Below, piece after piece: positions 39,728 through 48,798 of a DNA stretch of 64,000 nucleotides. Positions within the stretch are counted from its first letter, which is position 1. Every line of letters starts with the position of its first letter. Position numbers and translations under genes: made by a program. Source of the stretch: CAWAXW01 sp963786155. Its GTDB lineage: Bacteria > Actinomycetota > CADDZG01 > WHSQ01. Below the pieces are notes generated by a model. The model worked only from the letters and a program-made list of their open reading frames with translations. It made no database searches and was not told where the DNA came from. Where the stretch lies: the NCBI GenBank assembly GCA_963786155.1, contig CAWAXW010000006.1:682001-746000 (forward strand), in the 5' to 3' direction.

Positions 39728-40357
39728 ATGGGCGATGCAGCTACGGCGCGCATCGAGCGTCTTGGCGTGCTCGGCGGGACGTTCGATCCCATACATGTGG
39801 GTCACTTGATCGCTGCTTCCGAGGCGTTCCATGCCTTGGGGCTCGATCGCGTCCTGTTCGTGCCGGCAGGTCGCCCGTGGCAGAAGGATTCCTATTCGAC
39901 CGGAGAGGACCGCTATCTGATGACGGTGATCGGGGTCGCTTCCGATCCGCGGTTCGCGGTCTCGCGGATAGAGCTCGATCGTCCGGGACCTACCTATACC
40001 GCCGACACCATGACGTCGCTTCGAGACTTCTACGGCGCACGCGTTGAGCTGTTCTTCCTGTGCGGTGCGGACGCGGTGTTGAAGCTGAGCACGTGGAAGC
40101 TGGTCGACAAACTTGCCGAGCTGGCGGACGTGGTCGCTCTGACCCGTCCCGGGTTCGAGCTCGGGGAGTTCGAACCCGTTGCCGGGATGCCCGACGTGCG
40201 CACCGTGAGGATGCCGCTGGTCGAAGCCTCTGCTACCGACATCCGTGACCGCGTGCGAACGGGTCGACCGATCGACTATCTGGTGCCCACCGACGTCCGG
40301 GACTACATCAGGGCCCAGGGTCTCTATCTGAACGGAGGAGGACTCGATGGAGGGTGA
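39728..40357 (+). CDS. nadD: Nicotinate-nucleotide adenylyltransferase
   Basis: Makes deamido-NAD from nicotinate mononucleotide and ATP. The nucleotidyl-transfer motif GGTFDPIHVGHL is near residue 14 and the second ATP motif SATDIRDRVRTG near 170. I chose the ATG at 39728 (MGDAATARIERLGVLGG); a TTG at 39710 would add six residues. 209 residues. Its end overlaps the next gene by 11 bases. The nadD - LytR-like - rsfS order is typical of actinobacteria. Confidence 0.93.
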   Translation: MGDAATARIERLGVLGGTFDPIHVGHLIAASEAFHALGLDRVLFVPAGRPWQKDSYSTGEDRYLMTVIGVASDPRFAVSRIELDRPGPTYTADTMTSLRDFYGARVELFFLCGADAVLKLSTWKLVDKLAELADVVALTRPGFELGEFEPVAGMPDVRTVRMPLVEASATDIRDRVRTGRPIDYLVPTDVRDYIRAQGLYLNGGGLDGG

Positions 40358-41747
40358 GCGACAGTCGCCGTTGCTCGAAGAGGACGACCTCGAGGCGACC
40401 GAAGGACTCGACCCGGACGGTGATCTCGTCTTCGAGGATGACTTCGAGGATTTCGAGAACGACTTCGAAGACGAGGGCGACGAAGACCTACCTGAGGACG
40501 AGCCCGAGGAACCGACGGAGCCCTTGGGGCCACGCCGCGCTGCTCTCCGCGAGAAGCGCAAGCGACAGCGCGTCAGGACACTGTTGTTGGGTGCCGGCGC
40601 GGCAGCGCTCGCGGTCTTCGTGGTCATGTTGGGAAGCGTCCTGCTCGGCGGCGACGATCCTGCCGAGACCCCCTCGGCCGGAGTGCCGCCAGATGTTGTC
40701 CCGGCGGACACCGTTACCAACACGCTGGTCGTTGGAACACTCGAGGAGGAAGGCTCGGGCGCCCTGTGGCTCGCGGTGGTGACACACAACGCGGGCGAGG
40801 ACAAGGGTTCGGTCCTGTACATCCCGGCGCACACCGCGGTCGAGATCCCCGGCCGCGGTTTGCATGGGATAGGGGACTCCTTCTTGAACGGGGACATGGC
40901 GCTGATGCTCGTCAGCGTCGAGAACCTGTTGGGGATCTCCGTGGATCGCTACGTTGAGATCTCCGATCGCGATGCCCGCGTGCTGTTCGACGGCATCGGA
41001 CCCGTATCGGTCGACGTGCCCTCGGAAGTCCGGGTACCTGCGGGTCGAGAGCAATCGCGCATCATCTTCACGGAGGGCCCTCAGAGACTGGCGCCCCAGT
41101 TCGTCGTCGACTTGCTGTACACGATTGGTGAAGACGGGGACGACGAAGAGCTCGGCGCTCGTCACCTCGCCTTTTGGCATGGCCTCTTCGAGCTCTTCGC
41201 TGAGGATCCGGGCGCTCTGAGGAAAGCGGTCACTGCGGGAGGCGCGGCCCTTGGCGAGTCGGATGCCGAACCGGAGGACCACGCCCAACTTCTAGCTCAG
41301 CTGGCAAGCCTTCCGGATGGTGCGCTGCTCTACGAGATCCTGCCGGTCCGGCAAGTCAGCGTTGGCGGAGACGAGCTATACGAGGTCGACGACGACGAGA
41401 TAGCGCGCATCGTTCAAGATCATCTCGGCGGACCTTCTTCAGGCGAGCCAGAAGTGCGAGTGCAGATACTGAACGGCAACGGCATCCCGGGCATCGGGCA
41501 AGACGTAGCGGAGATGCTCGTAGGTAATGGATTCAGGGTGATCCTGTCCGGCAACGCCCAACGGCTCAACTACAGGAAGACTTTGATCGTTGCCTACGAT
41601 TCTTCACCCGAGGGGCAGGCCGTGGCCGAACGTGCCCGAGAGCTGCTTGGGGTCGGAACGGTGCAGGTCAGCGCACAACGGCAAGGTATCGTGGATCTCA
41701 CGATCGTTGTTGGGAAGGACATAAAAGACGCTTTGATAGATGACTGA
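40347..41747 (+). CDS. LytR-CpsA-Psr-like protein with LytR_C domain, degenerate
   Basis: A 466-residue membrane protein with an acidic cytoplasmic tail of about 65 residues, rich in Asp/Glu (EDDFEDFENDFEDEGDED), one membrane segment (TLLLGAGAAALAVFVVMLGSVLLGG, about 77-101), an LCP-like extracytoplasmic domain and a C-terminal LytR_C domain (VRVQILNGNGIPGIGQDVAEML from about 371). LCP enzymes attach glycans to the wall, but key residues seem lost: the usual S/PRDT step reads YIPAHT, and the preceding Arg/Asp-bearing strand reads ALWLAVVTHN. GIGPVSVDVP keeps the fold. It starts 11 bases inside nadD and ends eight bases into rsfS. Likely a non-catalytic relative, or a ligand-binding protein. 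Confidence 0.7.
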   Translation: MEGERQSPLLEEDDLEATEGLDPDGDLVFEDDFEDFENDFEDEGDEDLPEDEPEEPTEPLGPRRAALREKRKRQRVRTLLLGAGAAALAVFVVMLGSVLLGGDDPAETPSAGVPPDVVPADTVTNTLVVGTLEEEGSGALWLAVVTHNAGEDKGSVLYIPAHTAVEIPGRGLHGIGDSFLNGDMALMLVSVENLLGISVDRYVEISDRDARVLFDGIGPVSVDVPSEVRVPAGREQSRIIFTEGPQRLAPQFVVDLLYTIGEDGDDEELGARHLAFWHGLFELFAEDPGALRKAVTAGGAALGESDAEPEDHAQLLAQLASLPDGALLYEILPVRQVSVGGDELYEVDDDEIARIVQDHLGGPSSGEPEVRVQILNGNGIPGIGQDVAEMLVGNGFRVILSGNAQRLNYRKTLIVAYDSSPEGQAVAERARELLGVGTVQVSAQRQGIVDLTIVVGKDIKDALIDD

Positions 41748-42138
41748 TCCGACCAGAGTGCTCGAGGCTGCCCAAGCCGCCTCTGACAAGAAAGCCGAGA
41801 ACATCGTTATCCTCGATGTCTCACGTCAGCTGGTCATCACCGATCACTTCCTGATCTGCCACGGCAACACCGATCGTCAGGCACGCACGATCGCAGACAA
41901 CATCGACAGAAGCCTGCGGGAAGCGAGTGGGTTGAAACCGGCTCGCAGAGAAGGCCAGCGCGAAGGGCGTTGGATAGTGCTCGACTACGTCGACTTCGTC
42001 GTCCACGTTTTCCACCGAGAGGACCGTGAGTACTACGACCTGGAGAGATTGTGGTCCGACGCAGAGGTAGTGCCCTTCGACGACGGACAGAGCGAATGGG
42101 AAGGTGCGCGTGAGCCCGCCGCGGCGAAGGCGACGTAG
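41740..42138 (+). CDS. rsfS: Ribosomal silencing factor RsfS
   Basis: Binds L14 of the 50S subunit and blocks subunit joining when nutrients are low. 132 residues with the family run: AAQAASDKKAENIVILDVS, DHFLICHGNTDRQARTIADNI and WIVLDYVDFVVHVFHREDREYYDLERLW. About 20 extra residues at the C terminus are Ala/Glu-rich. It overlaps the gene before it by eight bases and the basic protein after it by 35. Confidence 0.93.
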   Translation: MTDPTRVLEAAQAASDKKAENIVILDVSRQLVITDHFLICHGNTDRQARTIADNIDRSLREASGLKPARREGQREGRWIVLDYVDFVVHVFHREDREYYDLERLWSDAEVVPFDDGQSEWEGAREPAAAKAT

Positions 42139-42700
42139 GCGCCGCCGGCCACCCGGCGAAGGTGGGGGAGAGCCCCGCCAGAAGAGGTCGTCGGGTCAGC
42201 CGGAAGCGCAGAGGGAACAGGCGAGGCAGCCCGGCTCGGGCAAGTCGCCCTCGAGTCGCCGCCGCAAGCGTCGCCGAGGTGGCGGAGGACAGGGGCGCCC
42301 CCAGATCACCTTCGAGGAGCTCATGCGCTCGGCTCGCGGGGAGCGCCCGGAGAGACTCATGTTGGACGGTGACGGGACGACTCTCGATCAGGTGATCGGC
42401 GACCTCCAATCCCAGTTCGGCGTGCCGGAGAGCCCCCAGGAGTTCCGCATCACGATCCGGGTCTCCGATCGCGAATCACGCGGCGATCGCACGACCGCCG
42501 CGATCGAAGAAGTACGCCAAGACCCCGAAGAAGGCCGCGGCCCCGACGGTGCCGAGCCGCGCGTCAAACGCGAGAAGGCCCCTGCGGCCCCACGCGTAGG
42601 CCAAACGGGCCCAGGAGGCGCACCGTCCGGCTCACGCAAGCGCCGAGGCCGCCGCCGCAAACGAGGCGGAGGAGGCGGAGGCGCCAGGCCGCAGGCCTAG
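42104..42700 (+). CDS. Very basic Arg/Gly/Pro-rich protein, unknown
   Basis: A 198-residue protein starting at a GTG inside rsfS (42104; 42110 also possible). Residues 1-60 and 150-198 are low-complexity, rich in Arg, Gly, Pro and Ser (RRRRRRRRRPPGEGGG and GSRKRRGRRRKRGG). Between them a 65-residue stretch looks like a real folded or helical segment: ITFEELMRSARGERPERLML, TLDQVIGDLQSQFGVP and FRITIRVSD. Its composition suggests RNA or ribosome binding; that is inference. It ends 25 bases before tRNA-Ala. I do not recognise a family. A shadow ORF is possible, but the middle part reads like protein. Confidence 0.5.
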   Translation: MRVSPPRRRRRRRRRPPGEGGGEPRQKRSSGQPEAQREQARQPGSGKSPSSRRRKRRRGGGGQGRPQITFEELMRSARGERPERLMLDGDGTTLDQVIGDLQSQFGVPESPQEFRITIRVSDRESRGDRTTAAIEEVRQDPEEGRGPDGAEPRVKREKAPAAPRVGQTGPGGAPSGSRKRRGRRRKRGGGGGGARPQA

Positions 42701-42725
42701 CGCGGTTAGCATCGATCTCCGCACA

Positions 42726-42798
42726 GGGCCCGTAGCTCAATTGGTAGAGCGCAACACTGGCAGTGTTGAGGTCGTCGGTTCGATTCCGTCCGGGTCCA
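42726..42798 (+). tRNA. tRNA-Ala, anticodon GGC
   Basis: Acceptor stem GGGCCCG/CGGGTCC includes the G3:U70 pair that marks alanine tRNAs. D arm GCTC/GAGC, anticodon stem CAACA/TGTTG around CTGGCAG (anticodon GGC, codon GCC), T arm with GGTTCGATTCC. Discriminator A; CCA not encoded. It sits 30 bases before leuS, on the same strand. Confidence 0.94.
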
Positions 42799-42828
42799 CT
42801 CTCCCCCCTCAATTAGGGTTGCTGCTTC

Positions 42829-45301
42829 ATGGCAGCCCCATTTGACTTCAGCGCGATAGAGGAGCAGTGGTCCCGTAAGTGGATCGCCGATAAGGCGTTC
42901 GCGGGCCCCGAGATGCCTACGGGCGAGAAGCGCTACTTCGTGACGATGTTCCCCTATCCGTCGGGCGATCTCCACATGGGCCACGTGGAGATCTTCACGA
43001 TCAACGACGCGATCGTCCGCTTCGGGAGGATGCAGGGATACACCGTTCTGAATCCGATCGGGTGGGATGCGTTCGGCCTACCCGCCGAGAACGCGGCCAT
43101 CCAACGGAACATCAATCCCAAGAAGTGGACCTTGGACAACATCGCCAAGCACCGGCGCTCGATGGAGCGACTCGGCTACTCCTTCGACTGGGATCGGGTC
43201 TTCTACACCTGTGAGCCGGGCTTCTACAAATGGAATCAATGGTTCTTCTTGCGCTTCTTCGAACGAGGCCTTGCTTACCGCAAGGAAGCGGGAGCCTGGT
43301 GGTGTCCGTACGACAAGACGGTTCTCGCCAACGAACAGGTGATCGCGGGCCGCTGCGAAAGGTGCGACTCGCCGGTGGTCAAGCGGTGGTTGGCGCAGTG
43401 GTTCTTCAAGATCACGGACTACGCGGACCGTTTGGTTGACGACCTCGAGCTCAACGTGGGCTGGAACGAGCGACTGAAGATGATTCAGCGGAACTGGATC
43501 GGGCGCTCGCGCGGGGCCGAGGTCGATTTCCCGATCGAAGGCAGGGACGAACCGGTGACGGTTTTCACCACGCGACCCGACACCCTGTGGGGGGCGACCT
43601 TCTTCGTGCTCGCCCCCGAGCATCCGCTCGTCGACGAACTGGTTGCCGGTACCGAGCTGGAGAGCGAAGTGACCGCTTTCCGCGACGAGGTGTCGCGTCT
43701 GAACCGAGATCGATCGCGCCTCCACCGAGCGCCCCAAGAAGGGGATGTTCCTCGGCGCCCATGCCGTCAATCCGGTGAACGGCGAGCGCATACCGATCTG
43801 GACTGCCGACTACGTCCTGATGGACTACGGGACGGGGGCGCTGATGGCCGTTCCCGCCCACGATCAGCGTGACTTCGATTTCGCGCGCCAGTATGACCTA
43901 GAGATCCGCGTCGTCATCCAGCCGCCGAACGTCCAGCTCGACCCCGAGAACATGGAAGACGCGTGGTCGCACGACGGCGTGATGGTGAACAGCGCGGAGT
44001 TCGATGGGATCCCGGCCGACGAAGCCGTGCAGAAGGTCATCGAATGGCTCGAGGGCAAGGGGATCGGGCGCGCCGCGATCAACTATCGCCTGCGTGACTG
44101 GCTCATCAGCCGGCAGCGTTACTGGGGCACCCCGATCCCGATCGTCTTCTGCGACGACTGTGGTGAAGTTCCCGTTCCCTACGAAGACCTGCCGGTCGAG
44201 CTCCCCGACATCGAAGACTTCACGCCTACCGGGGAGGCTTCCCCCCTCGCCAAGGTCGACGAGTGGGTGAACGTGGACTGTCCGAAGTGCGGGGGGCCGG
44301 GGAGGCGCGAGACGGACACGATGGATACGTTCGTCGATTCTTCCTGGTACTTCTTGCGATATCTCGATCCCCGCAACACCGACGAGCCGTTCGATCCGGT
44401 GAAGGCTGCCGCGTGGATGCCGATCGATCAGTACTCGGGTGGGATCACGCATGCGGTCATGCACCTTATCTACGCGCGCTTCTTCCAGAAGGTCCTCATG
44501 GACATGGGCATGGTGAAGGACCCCGAGCCGTTCCCTCGCCTCCTGAACCAGGGAATGGTGACCATGGGGGGCAAGGCGATGTCCAAGTCGCGGGGCAACA
44601 TCGTCGAGCCGGTCGAGGCCCTGGATGCGTACGGCTCGGACGCGTTGCGTCTGTACATGTTGTTCTCGGGCCCCCCCGAGCAGGACTTCGACTGGCCTGA
44701 GGGCGGTGCGGCCGAGATCGGCAAGGTGACGTTCCCTTGGTTGCAGCGCGTCTGGCGGCTCTGCGAGGACGACCGCGACGTCGTCTCTGACGACGAACTG
44801 CCTCTCGGCCCCGCGGAGGAGGCGCTGCGCAGACAGATCCACAAGACGATCAAGGTCGTCACGGCCGACTACGAAAGCTTCTCGTTCAACACATCGATTG
44901 CCAGGATGATGGAACTGGTCAACCAGGCCTACCGCTACAAGTCGGCGGGCGGCGGGCACCCCGGCGTCATGCGCGAGCTGATCGAGACGCTCCTCAAGTT
45001 GCTCGCGCCGATAGCGCCGTACCTCACCGAGGAGCAGTGGCATCGGTTCGGCCACGAGGACTCGATCCACGCCCAAGGGTGGCCCACATTCGACGAGGGG
45101 CTCGCCACGGAGCAAGAGGTGACCCTCGTTGTGCAGGTGAACGGCAAGGTGCGCGACACACTCACAGTGCCTGCGGACTTCACCGAGCAACAGGTGATCG
45201 AACGAGCCCTGGCATCAAGCAAGGTCCAGGTCCATCTGGACGGACGCGAGCCGACGAAGGTGATCGCGCGCCCGCCCAAGCTCGTGAACCTGGTCGTCTA
45301 G
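42829..45301 (+). CDS. leuS: Leucine--tRNA ligase, frameshifted
   Basis: Class I synthetase that charges tRNA-Leu and edits isoleucine. The 5' part (42829 to about 43703) has YPSGDLHMGHVE (HIGH motif), FGLPAENAAI and zinc-region CERCDSPVV; the 3' part (about 43705 to 45301) has the editing domain end (YVLMDYGTGALMAVPAHDQRDF), GGKAMSKSRGN (KMSKS site) and the LeuRS C-terminal domain (VNGKVRDTLTVPA). The two are in different frames. One extra C in GAACCGAG at 43701-43708 explains it: removing it gives SRLNEIDRASTERPKKGMFLG. The repaired length is about 823 residues. As an essential gene this is probably a sequencing error. Confidence 0.92.
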
Positions 45302-46554
45302 AAAGTCTCCGGGCACCAGGGGGCGATATCGGTTCGGAATAGCGCGTCGGCACGATCCAGCGCGCCGGCGACGTTTTCAACGACCCGGCCCGCGTGCGCG
45401 AGCTGATGGAAGGTGAAGGCGCCGAGGTAGATGGAAGCCAAGTCGATGACCTCGACGGTCAGCTCGGGTTCGTCGTCGGTCGCCTCGCAGGTCGCTCCCT
45501 CCGGTCCCGTCTCCAGCCGCCACCTACCGTCGTTCCAGGTGCAATAGGGATCCACGACTCCGATCACCACCGAACCCTCCGCCGCGTACGAGCGGGCGCT
45601 GAGTGACTCGGCAACGTCGACGATCCGCAGCCACAGCGAATCGGATGTCTTCAGACGCAATCGTCTCGGCTCCTCGAGCATGAGGGCATACGGAAGGCCC
45701 CCCTCGGGCAGAGCTCCGGTCACGCGGTCCATGAGGTCGATGCCGAGCACGAACCGGAATATCTCTCTCGCCGCCAACGGCGAGACCGCCACCAACTCGT
45801 TGACGGTGACCTTGCCCGCGCCGAAGCCCTTCGACCAGTCCTCTTTGGTGCGATAGATGGCGTACGCGCCCGGCCCATCGTCGTCTTCCCAGACCGCTAT
45901 GAAGTAAGGCGTTGCGCCTTCGCGATCGATCGGAGGATCGAAGAGCGTGTGACCCCGGTACCAGCTCTCGTCGCGCACGAAAGTCCCAGGCACCATGACC
46001 CGCACGCGTTCGAACAGCGAGGGCAGGGTCTTCGCCGCCTCCTCTACGTCCAGGAGGCGCGTTTGGCCCACGGGCTCGGGCCGGCCTCTGAGGTGTGCTC
46101 GGTGCGGCTCGATGCTCATCCAGGTGCCGAGCGTTGCCATCCCGAAGCCGAAGCGCTGATAGATGGCTTCCTCCGACGCCCACAGGGCAGCGAGTGGGCG
46201 GCCCTGCTCGCGAGCGTCGTCGATGAGCATGCGCATCATCCGGGACAGCAAACCTTTGCGTCTGTGAGTCGGGAGGACGCCGATCACGGTCACTCCGGCA
46301 GTCGGCAGCTCGCCCCCGGGGATCGTGAGGGTCAGATCGAAAGCGCCGGACGTGGCCACGATGTCGCTCCCGTCGAAGCCCGCGAGGTAATAGCCGTGTT
46401 CCCAGAAGAACTCTCGGTGACGGACGAACTCTTCGGTTTCGCGCGGCTCGCCCCCGAAGGCGAAAGCGATCGTTCGGAAGAACGCTTGCATCTCGTCTTG
46501 TTTGATCCGCCTGATTTCGAGACTCAACCAGTCCTCCCGTGTGGCGCGCGTCAC
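45298..46554 (-). CDS. Eis-like GNAT acetyltransferase
   Basis: A roughly 418-residue tandem GNAT protein with a sterol-carrier-like C-terminal domain, the Eis layout. The first GNAT has TVIGVLPTHRRKGLLSRMMRML near residue 97 (acetyl-CoA loop), then LAALWASEEAIYQRFGFG; the second half shows PLAAREIFRFVLGIDLMDRV, and the end (DLASIYLGAFTFHQLAHAGRV, PWCPETF) matches the Eis C terminus. Start at GTG 46554, with TTG 46527 an alternative; the frame is open to 46788. Eis enzymes acetylate aminoglycosides or proteins; the substrate here is unknown. It converges on leuS and diverges from comEA. Confidence 0.82.
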   Translation of the reverse strand: MTRATREDWLSLEIRRIKQDEMQAFFRTIAFAFGGEPRETEEFVRHREFFWEHGYYLAGFDGSDIVATSGAFDLTLTIPGGELPTAGVTVIGVLPTHRRKGLLSRMMRMLIDDAREQGRPLAALWASEEAIYQRFGFGMATLGTWMSIEPHRAHLRGRPEPVGQTRLLDVEEAAKTLPSLFERVRVMVPGTFVRDESWYRGHTLFDPPIDREGATPYFIAVWEDDDGPGAYAIYRTKEDWSKGFGAGKVTVNELVAVSPLAAREIFRFVLGIDLMDRVTGALPEGGLPYALMLEEPRRLRLKTSDSLWLRIVDVAESLSARSYAAEGSVVIGVVDPYCTWNDGRWRLETGPEGATCEATDDEPELTVEVIDLASIYLGAFTFHQLAHAGRVVENVAGALDRADALFRTDIAPWCPETF

Positions 46555-46589
46555 ATCGTCTCGTAGGTGTGCCGGGCGAGCATAGACCG

Positions 46590-47213
46590 ATGCCCGAGAT
46601 CGTCGTAGAGGATGGGATCCGAGAGCGCACCACCGAACTGCTTGCGCGCCAACCGCTCGCCCGGATCGTGGCCGTTGTACTCGGTGTGCTCGTCGTGGCA
46701 GCCGCGGTAGGGAGGGCCCGCTCGTCTGCGGCAGCTGTGGCCCCGCCCGCGGTTGCCACGAGCCCGGCCCCGGCTGCATCCACTCCACCCACGACGACCC
46801 TCTTTGTCCACGTGGCAGGAGCGGTGCGTCGACCCGGCTTGTACGAGCTTGTAACCGGCGCTCGCGTCGCGGATGCGATCGCGGCGGCGGGCGGAGCGCG
46901 TCCCGGCGCCAAGCCGGACATGTTGAACCTCGCCGAGCCGCTGGTCGACGGCGTGAGGATCGAGGTACCCCGCGCCGGAACAGAGCTGTCGAGCCCTACC
47001 TCCTCCTCGACTCCTGGCCCCACCACCGTGAACCTGAACACTGCAGATCAAGTCGCCCTGGAGACGATCCCCGGCATCGGGCCGGTGACGGCCACGGCGA
47101 TACTCGAATACCGCGCCTCGATCGGCCGCTTCACGACCATCGACCAACTCCTGGAGGTTTCGGGCATCGGTCCGGCGACGCTCGGATCCCTGCGCGACTA
47201 CGTCACGATCTAA
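46590..47213 (+). CDS. comEA: ComEA-like DNA-binding protein (SLBB + helix-hairpin-helix)
   Basis: Membrane-anchored receptor that binds double-stranded DNA for transformation. 207 residues from the ATG at 46590: one membrane segment (LARIVAVVLGVLVVAAAVGRA), a Pro/Ala/Ser/Thr-rich linker, a SLBB domain (LFVHVAGAVRRPGLYELVTGARVADAI), and a double HhH domain (VNLNTADQVALETIPGIGPVTATAILEYRASIGRF) at the end, which contacts DNA. The frame stays open upstream to 46539. comEC follows after four bases, as expected of an uptake operon. Confidence 0.9.
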   Translation: MPEIVVEDGIRERTTELLARQPLARIVAVVLGVLVVAAAVGRARSSAAAVAPPAVATSPAPAASTPPTTTLFVHVAGAVRRPGLYELVTGARVADAIAAAGGARPGAKPDMLNLAEPLVDGVRIEVPRAGTELSSPTSSSTPGPTTVNLNTADQVALETIPGIGPVTATAILEYRASIGRFTTIDQLLEVSGIGPATLGSLRDYVTI

Positions 47214-47217
47214 GAGC

Positions 47218-48600
47218 TTGGGCAGCCTCGCCAAAGTCTGGCTGGCTGCCGGGTGCGCATGCGCAGGTGCGTTCGTGGGACCGGTCGTTCCCTGGTCCAT
47301 GGCTGCGTGCGTTGGTCTCGTCGGGTGCGCACTGCTTGCCGGCCGGCGCGGTCGCGTCCGGGCCGTTGCCGTTGGATCCGTAGCCCTTGCTGCCGGTGCC
47401 CTCGCGGCGAGCGCCCAGCCATCGCCGCGCGTTTCCCCACCGGCGGGCGATTGCACGGTGGTGGGCTGGATCGTCGAACATGCAGGCGCTCTCGGAACGC
47501 TTGCGGTATTGGAGTCGGTTTCCTGCCCAACCAGCAAGCCGGTGCCGGATGTCGTCGTAATCATGGACGGCGTCGTGGGCGATGCAGGAGGACAGATCAC
47601 CGGGACGGGAACACTCATGCCCCTCGCAAGCGACAGCTTCGCTCGAGCCCGATCTCGCCTGGGGGCGGAAGCCGAGTTCCTGCCGGCAGATTTCGACGTG
47701 GACACACCGCGGCCGGTCCTGCTCGCGCTGGCCGCCCGCATCCGATCGGGCTCTCGTCGAGCCAGCTCGGGTCTACACCACGAAGCGGGCGCGCTGCTGC
47801 GAGGGCTGACGATCGGCGACACCTCGGATATGAGCTGGACCGTCGAAGAGCGATTCCGGCGCGCGGGCTTGTCACATCTGGTCGCCGTGTCGGGAAGCAA
47901 CGTCGCGATCGTTCTGGGCGCGGTGGCTCTCGGTACCAGGCGACTCGGTCTCCACTTGCGCATCGCAGCGGGAGCATTCGCGCTATGCACATTCGTCCTG
48001 GTAGTGGGACCCGAGCCCTCGGTTCTGCGAGCGGCGCTGATGGGAGGGATAGGCCTCGTCGCCATCGCCGTCGGCCGCAGGGCCGAGCCCCTCCACGCGC
48101 TCGGGTTGGCGGTGGGGGCGCTGGCGATCGCCCGACCCTCGCTTCTGACTGCGGCGGGTTTCCACCTATCTGTTGCTGCCACCGCCGGCATCGTTCTGTG
48201 GACCGACCCCGTTGCGCAAAGGCTGCGGATGCCCGATGTCGTGGCGCGACCTCTGGGAGCGACCCTGGCGGCGCAGATCGCAGTGGCTCCCGTTCTTCTC
48301 GCGTCCTTCGGGGAGTTGTCGCTGATCGCGCCGCTTGCGAATGTGTTGGCCGTTCCGGCGGTCGCGCCGGCCACCGTTCTCGGCTACGCGGCTGCGTTGA
48401 CCGGCGCGGTCGATGCTTCGCTCGGCGCGATCTTCGCCCGGATCGCGGAGCCGTTCCTGACCTGGGTCTTGTTCGTAGCCCAGATCGGCGACGCCTCAGG
48501 GGCGGCCGTGACCTGGCCCAGGTGGCTCGGCCTTCTGGCGGCGGTCCCCGTCGTCACGGCGGCGGCCCTGACACTCAGATCCGTCGCAGCCGCCCAGTAG
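47218..48600 (+). CDS. comEC: ComEC/Rec2 DNA-uptake channel, short form
   Basis: Polytopic channel that carries single-stranded DNA across the inner membrane. 460 residues from a TTG. The Competence domain is clear: SHLVAVSGSNVAIVLG near residue 220, PSVLRAALMGGIGLVA near 264 and GFHLSVAATAGIVLW near 315. Membrane helices occupy the start and the last 200 residues. The C-terminal metallo-beta-lactamase domain of the longer ComEC proteins is missing; the frame ends ten bases before the next gene, so no hidden continuation fits. It probably pairs with another nuclease or is a reduced ComEC. Confidence 0.85.
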   Translation: MGSLAKVWLAAGCACAGAFVGPVVPWSMAACVGLVGCALLAGRRGRVRAVAVGSVALAAGALAASAQPSPRVSPPAGDCTVVGWIVEHAGALGTLAVLESVSCPTSKPVPDVVVIMDGVVGDAGGQITGTGTLMPLASDSFARARSRLGAEAEFLPADFDVDTPRPVLLALAARIRSGSRRASSGLHHEAGALLRGLTIGDTSDMSWTVEERFRRAGLSHLVAVSGSNVAIVLGAVALGTRRLGLHLRIAAGAFALCTFVLVVGPEPSVLRAALMGGIGLVAIAVGRRAEPLHALGLAVGALAIARPSLLTAAGFHLSVAATAGIVLWTDPVAQRLRMPDVVARPLGATLAAQIAVAPVLLASFGELSLIAPLANVLAVPAVAPATVLGYAAALTGAVDASLGAIFARIAEPFLTWVLFVAQIGDASGAAVTWPRWLGLLAAVPVVTAAALTLRSVAAAQ

Positions 48601-48609
48601 TCTGGCTCC

Positions 48610-48798
48610 GTGTTCCAGTGGATCTTGTTCGACGACAACGGCGGGCGCCTGCGTTCGACGGAGGAGTTCGAGTCGCGCACGGATGCGGAGGCCTGGATGA
48701 CTGCACACTGGTCTGAGTTGGTGGATGAAGGCGGCGACAAGGTGACTCTCGTCGAGGGCGACGTCGTGGTGTACGAGATGGGCCTCGGTGCCGAATGA
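48610..48798 (+). CDS. Small conserved-looking protein, unknown
   Basis: A 62-residue acidic protein starting at a GTG ten bases after comEC: MFQWILFDDNGGRLRSTEEF, then an acidic helical stretch (FESRTDAEAWMTAHWSELVDEGG), and VTLVEGDVVVYEMGLG. Its stop overlaps the holA ATG as ATGA, supporting it as a real coupled gene. No family recognised; a role with DNA uptake or with holA is not shown. Confidence 0.55.
   Translation: MFQWILFDDNGGRLRSTEEFESRTDAEAWMTAHWSELVDEGGDKVTLVEGDVVVYEMGLGAE

Noticed and set aside
43898..45190. Minus-strand ORF (430 codons) opposite leuS
   Set aside because: Shadow frame of the synthetase; His/Arg/Leu-rich with no motif.
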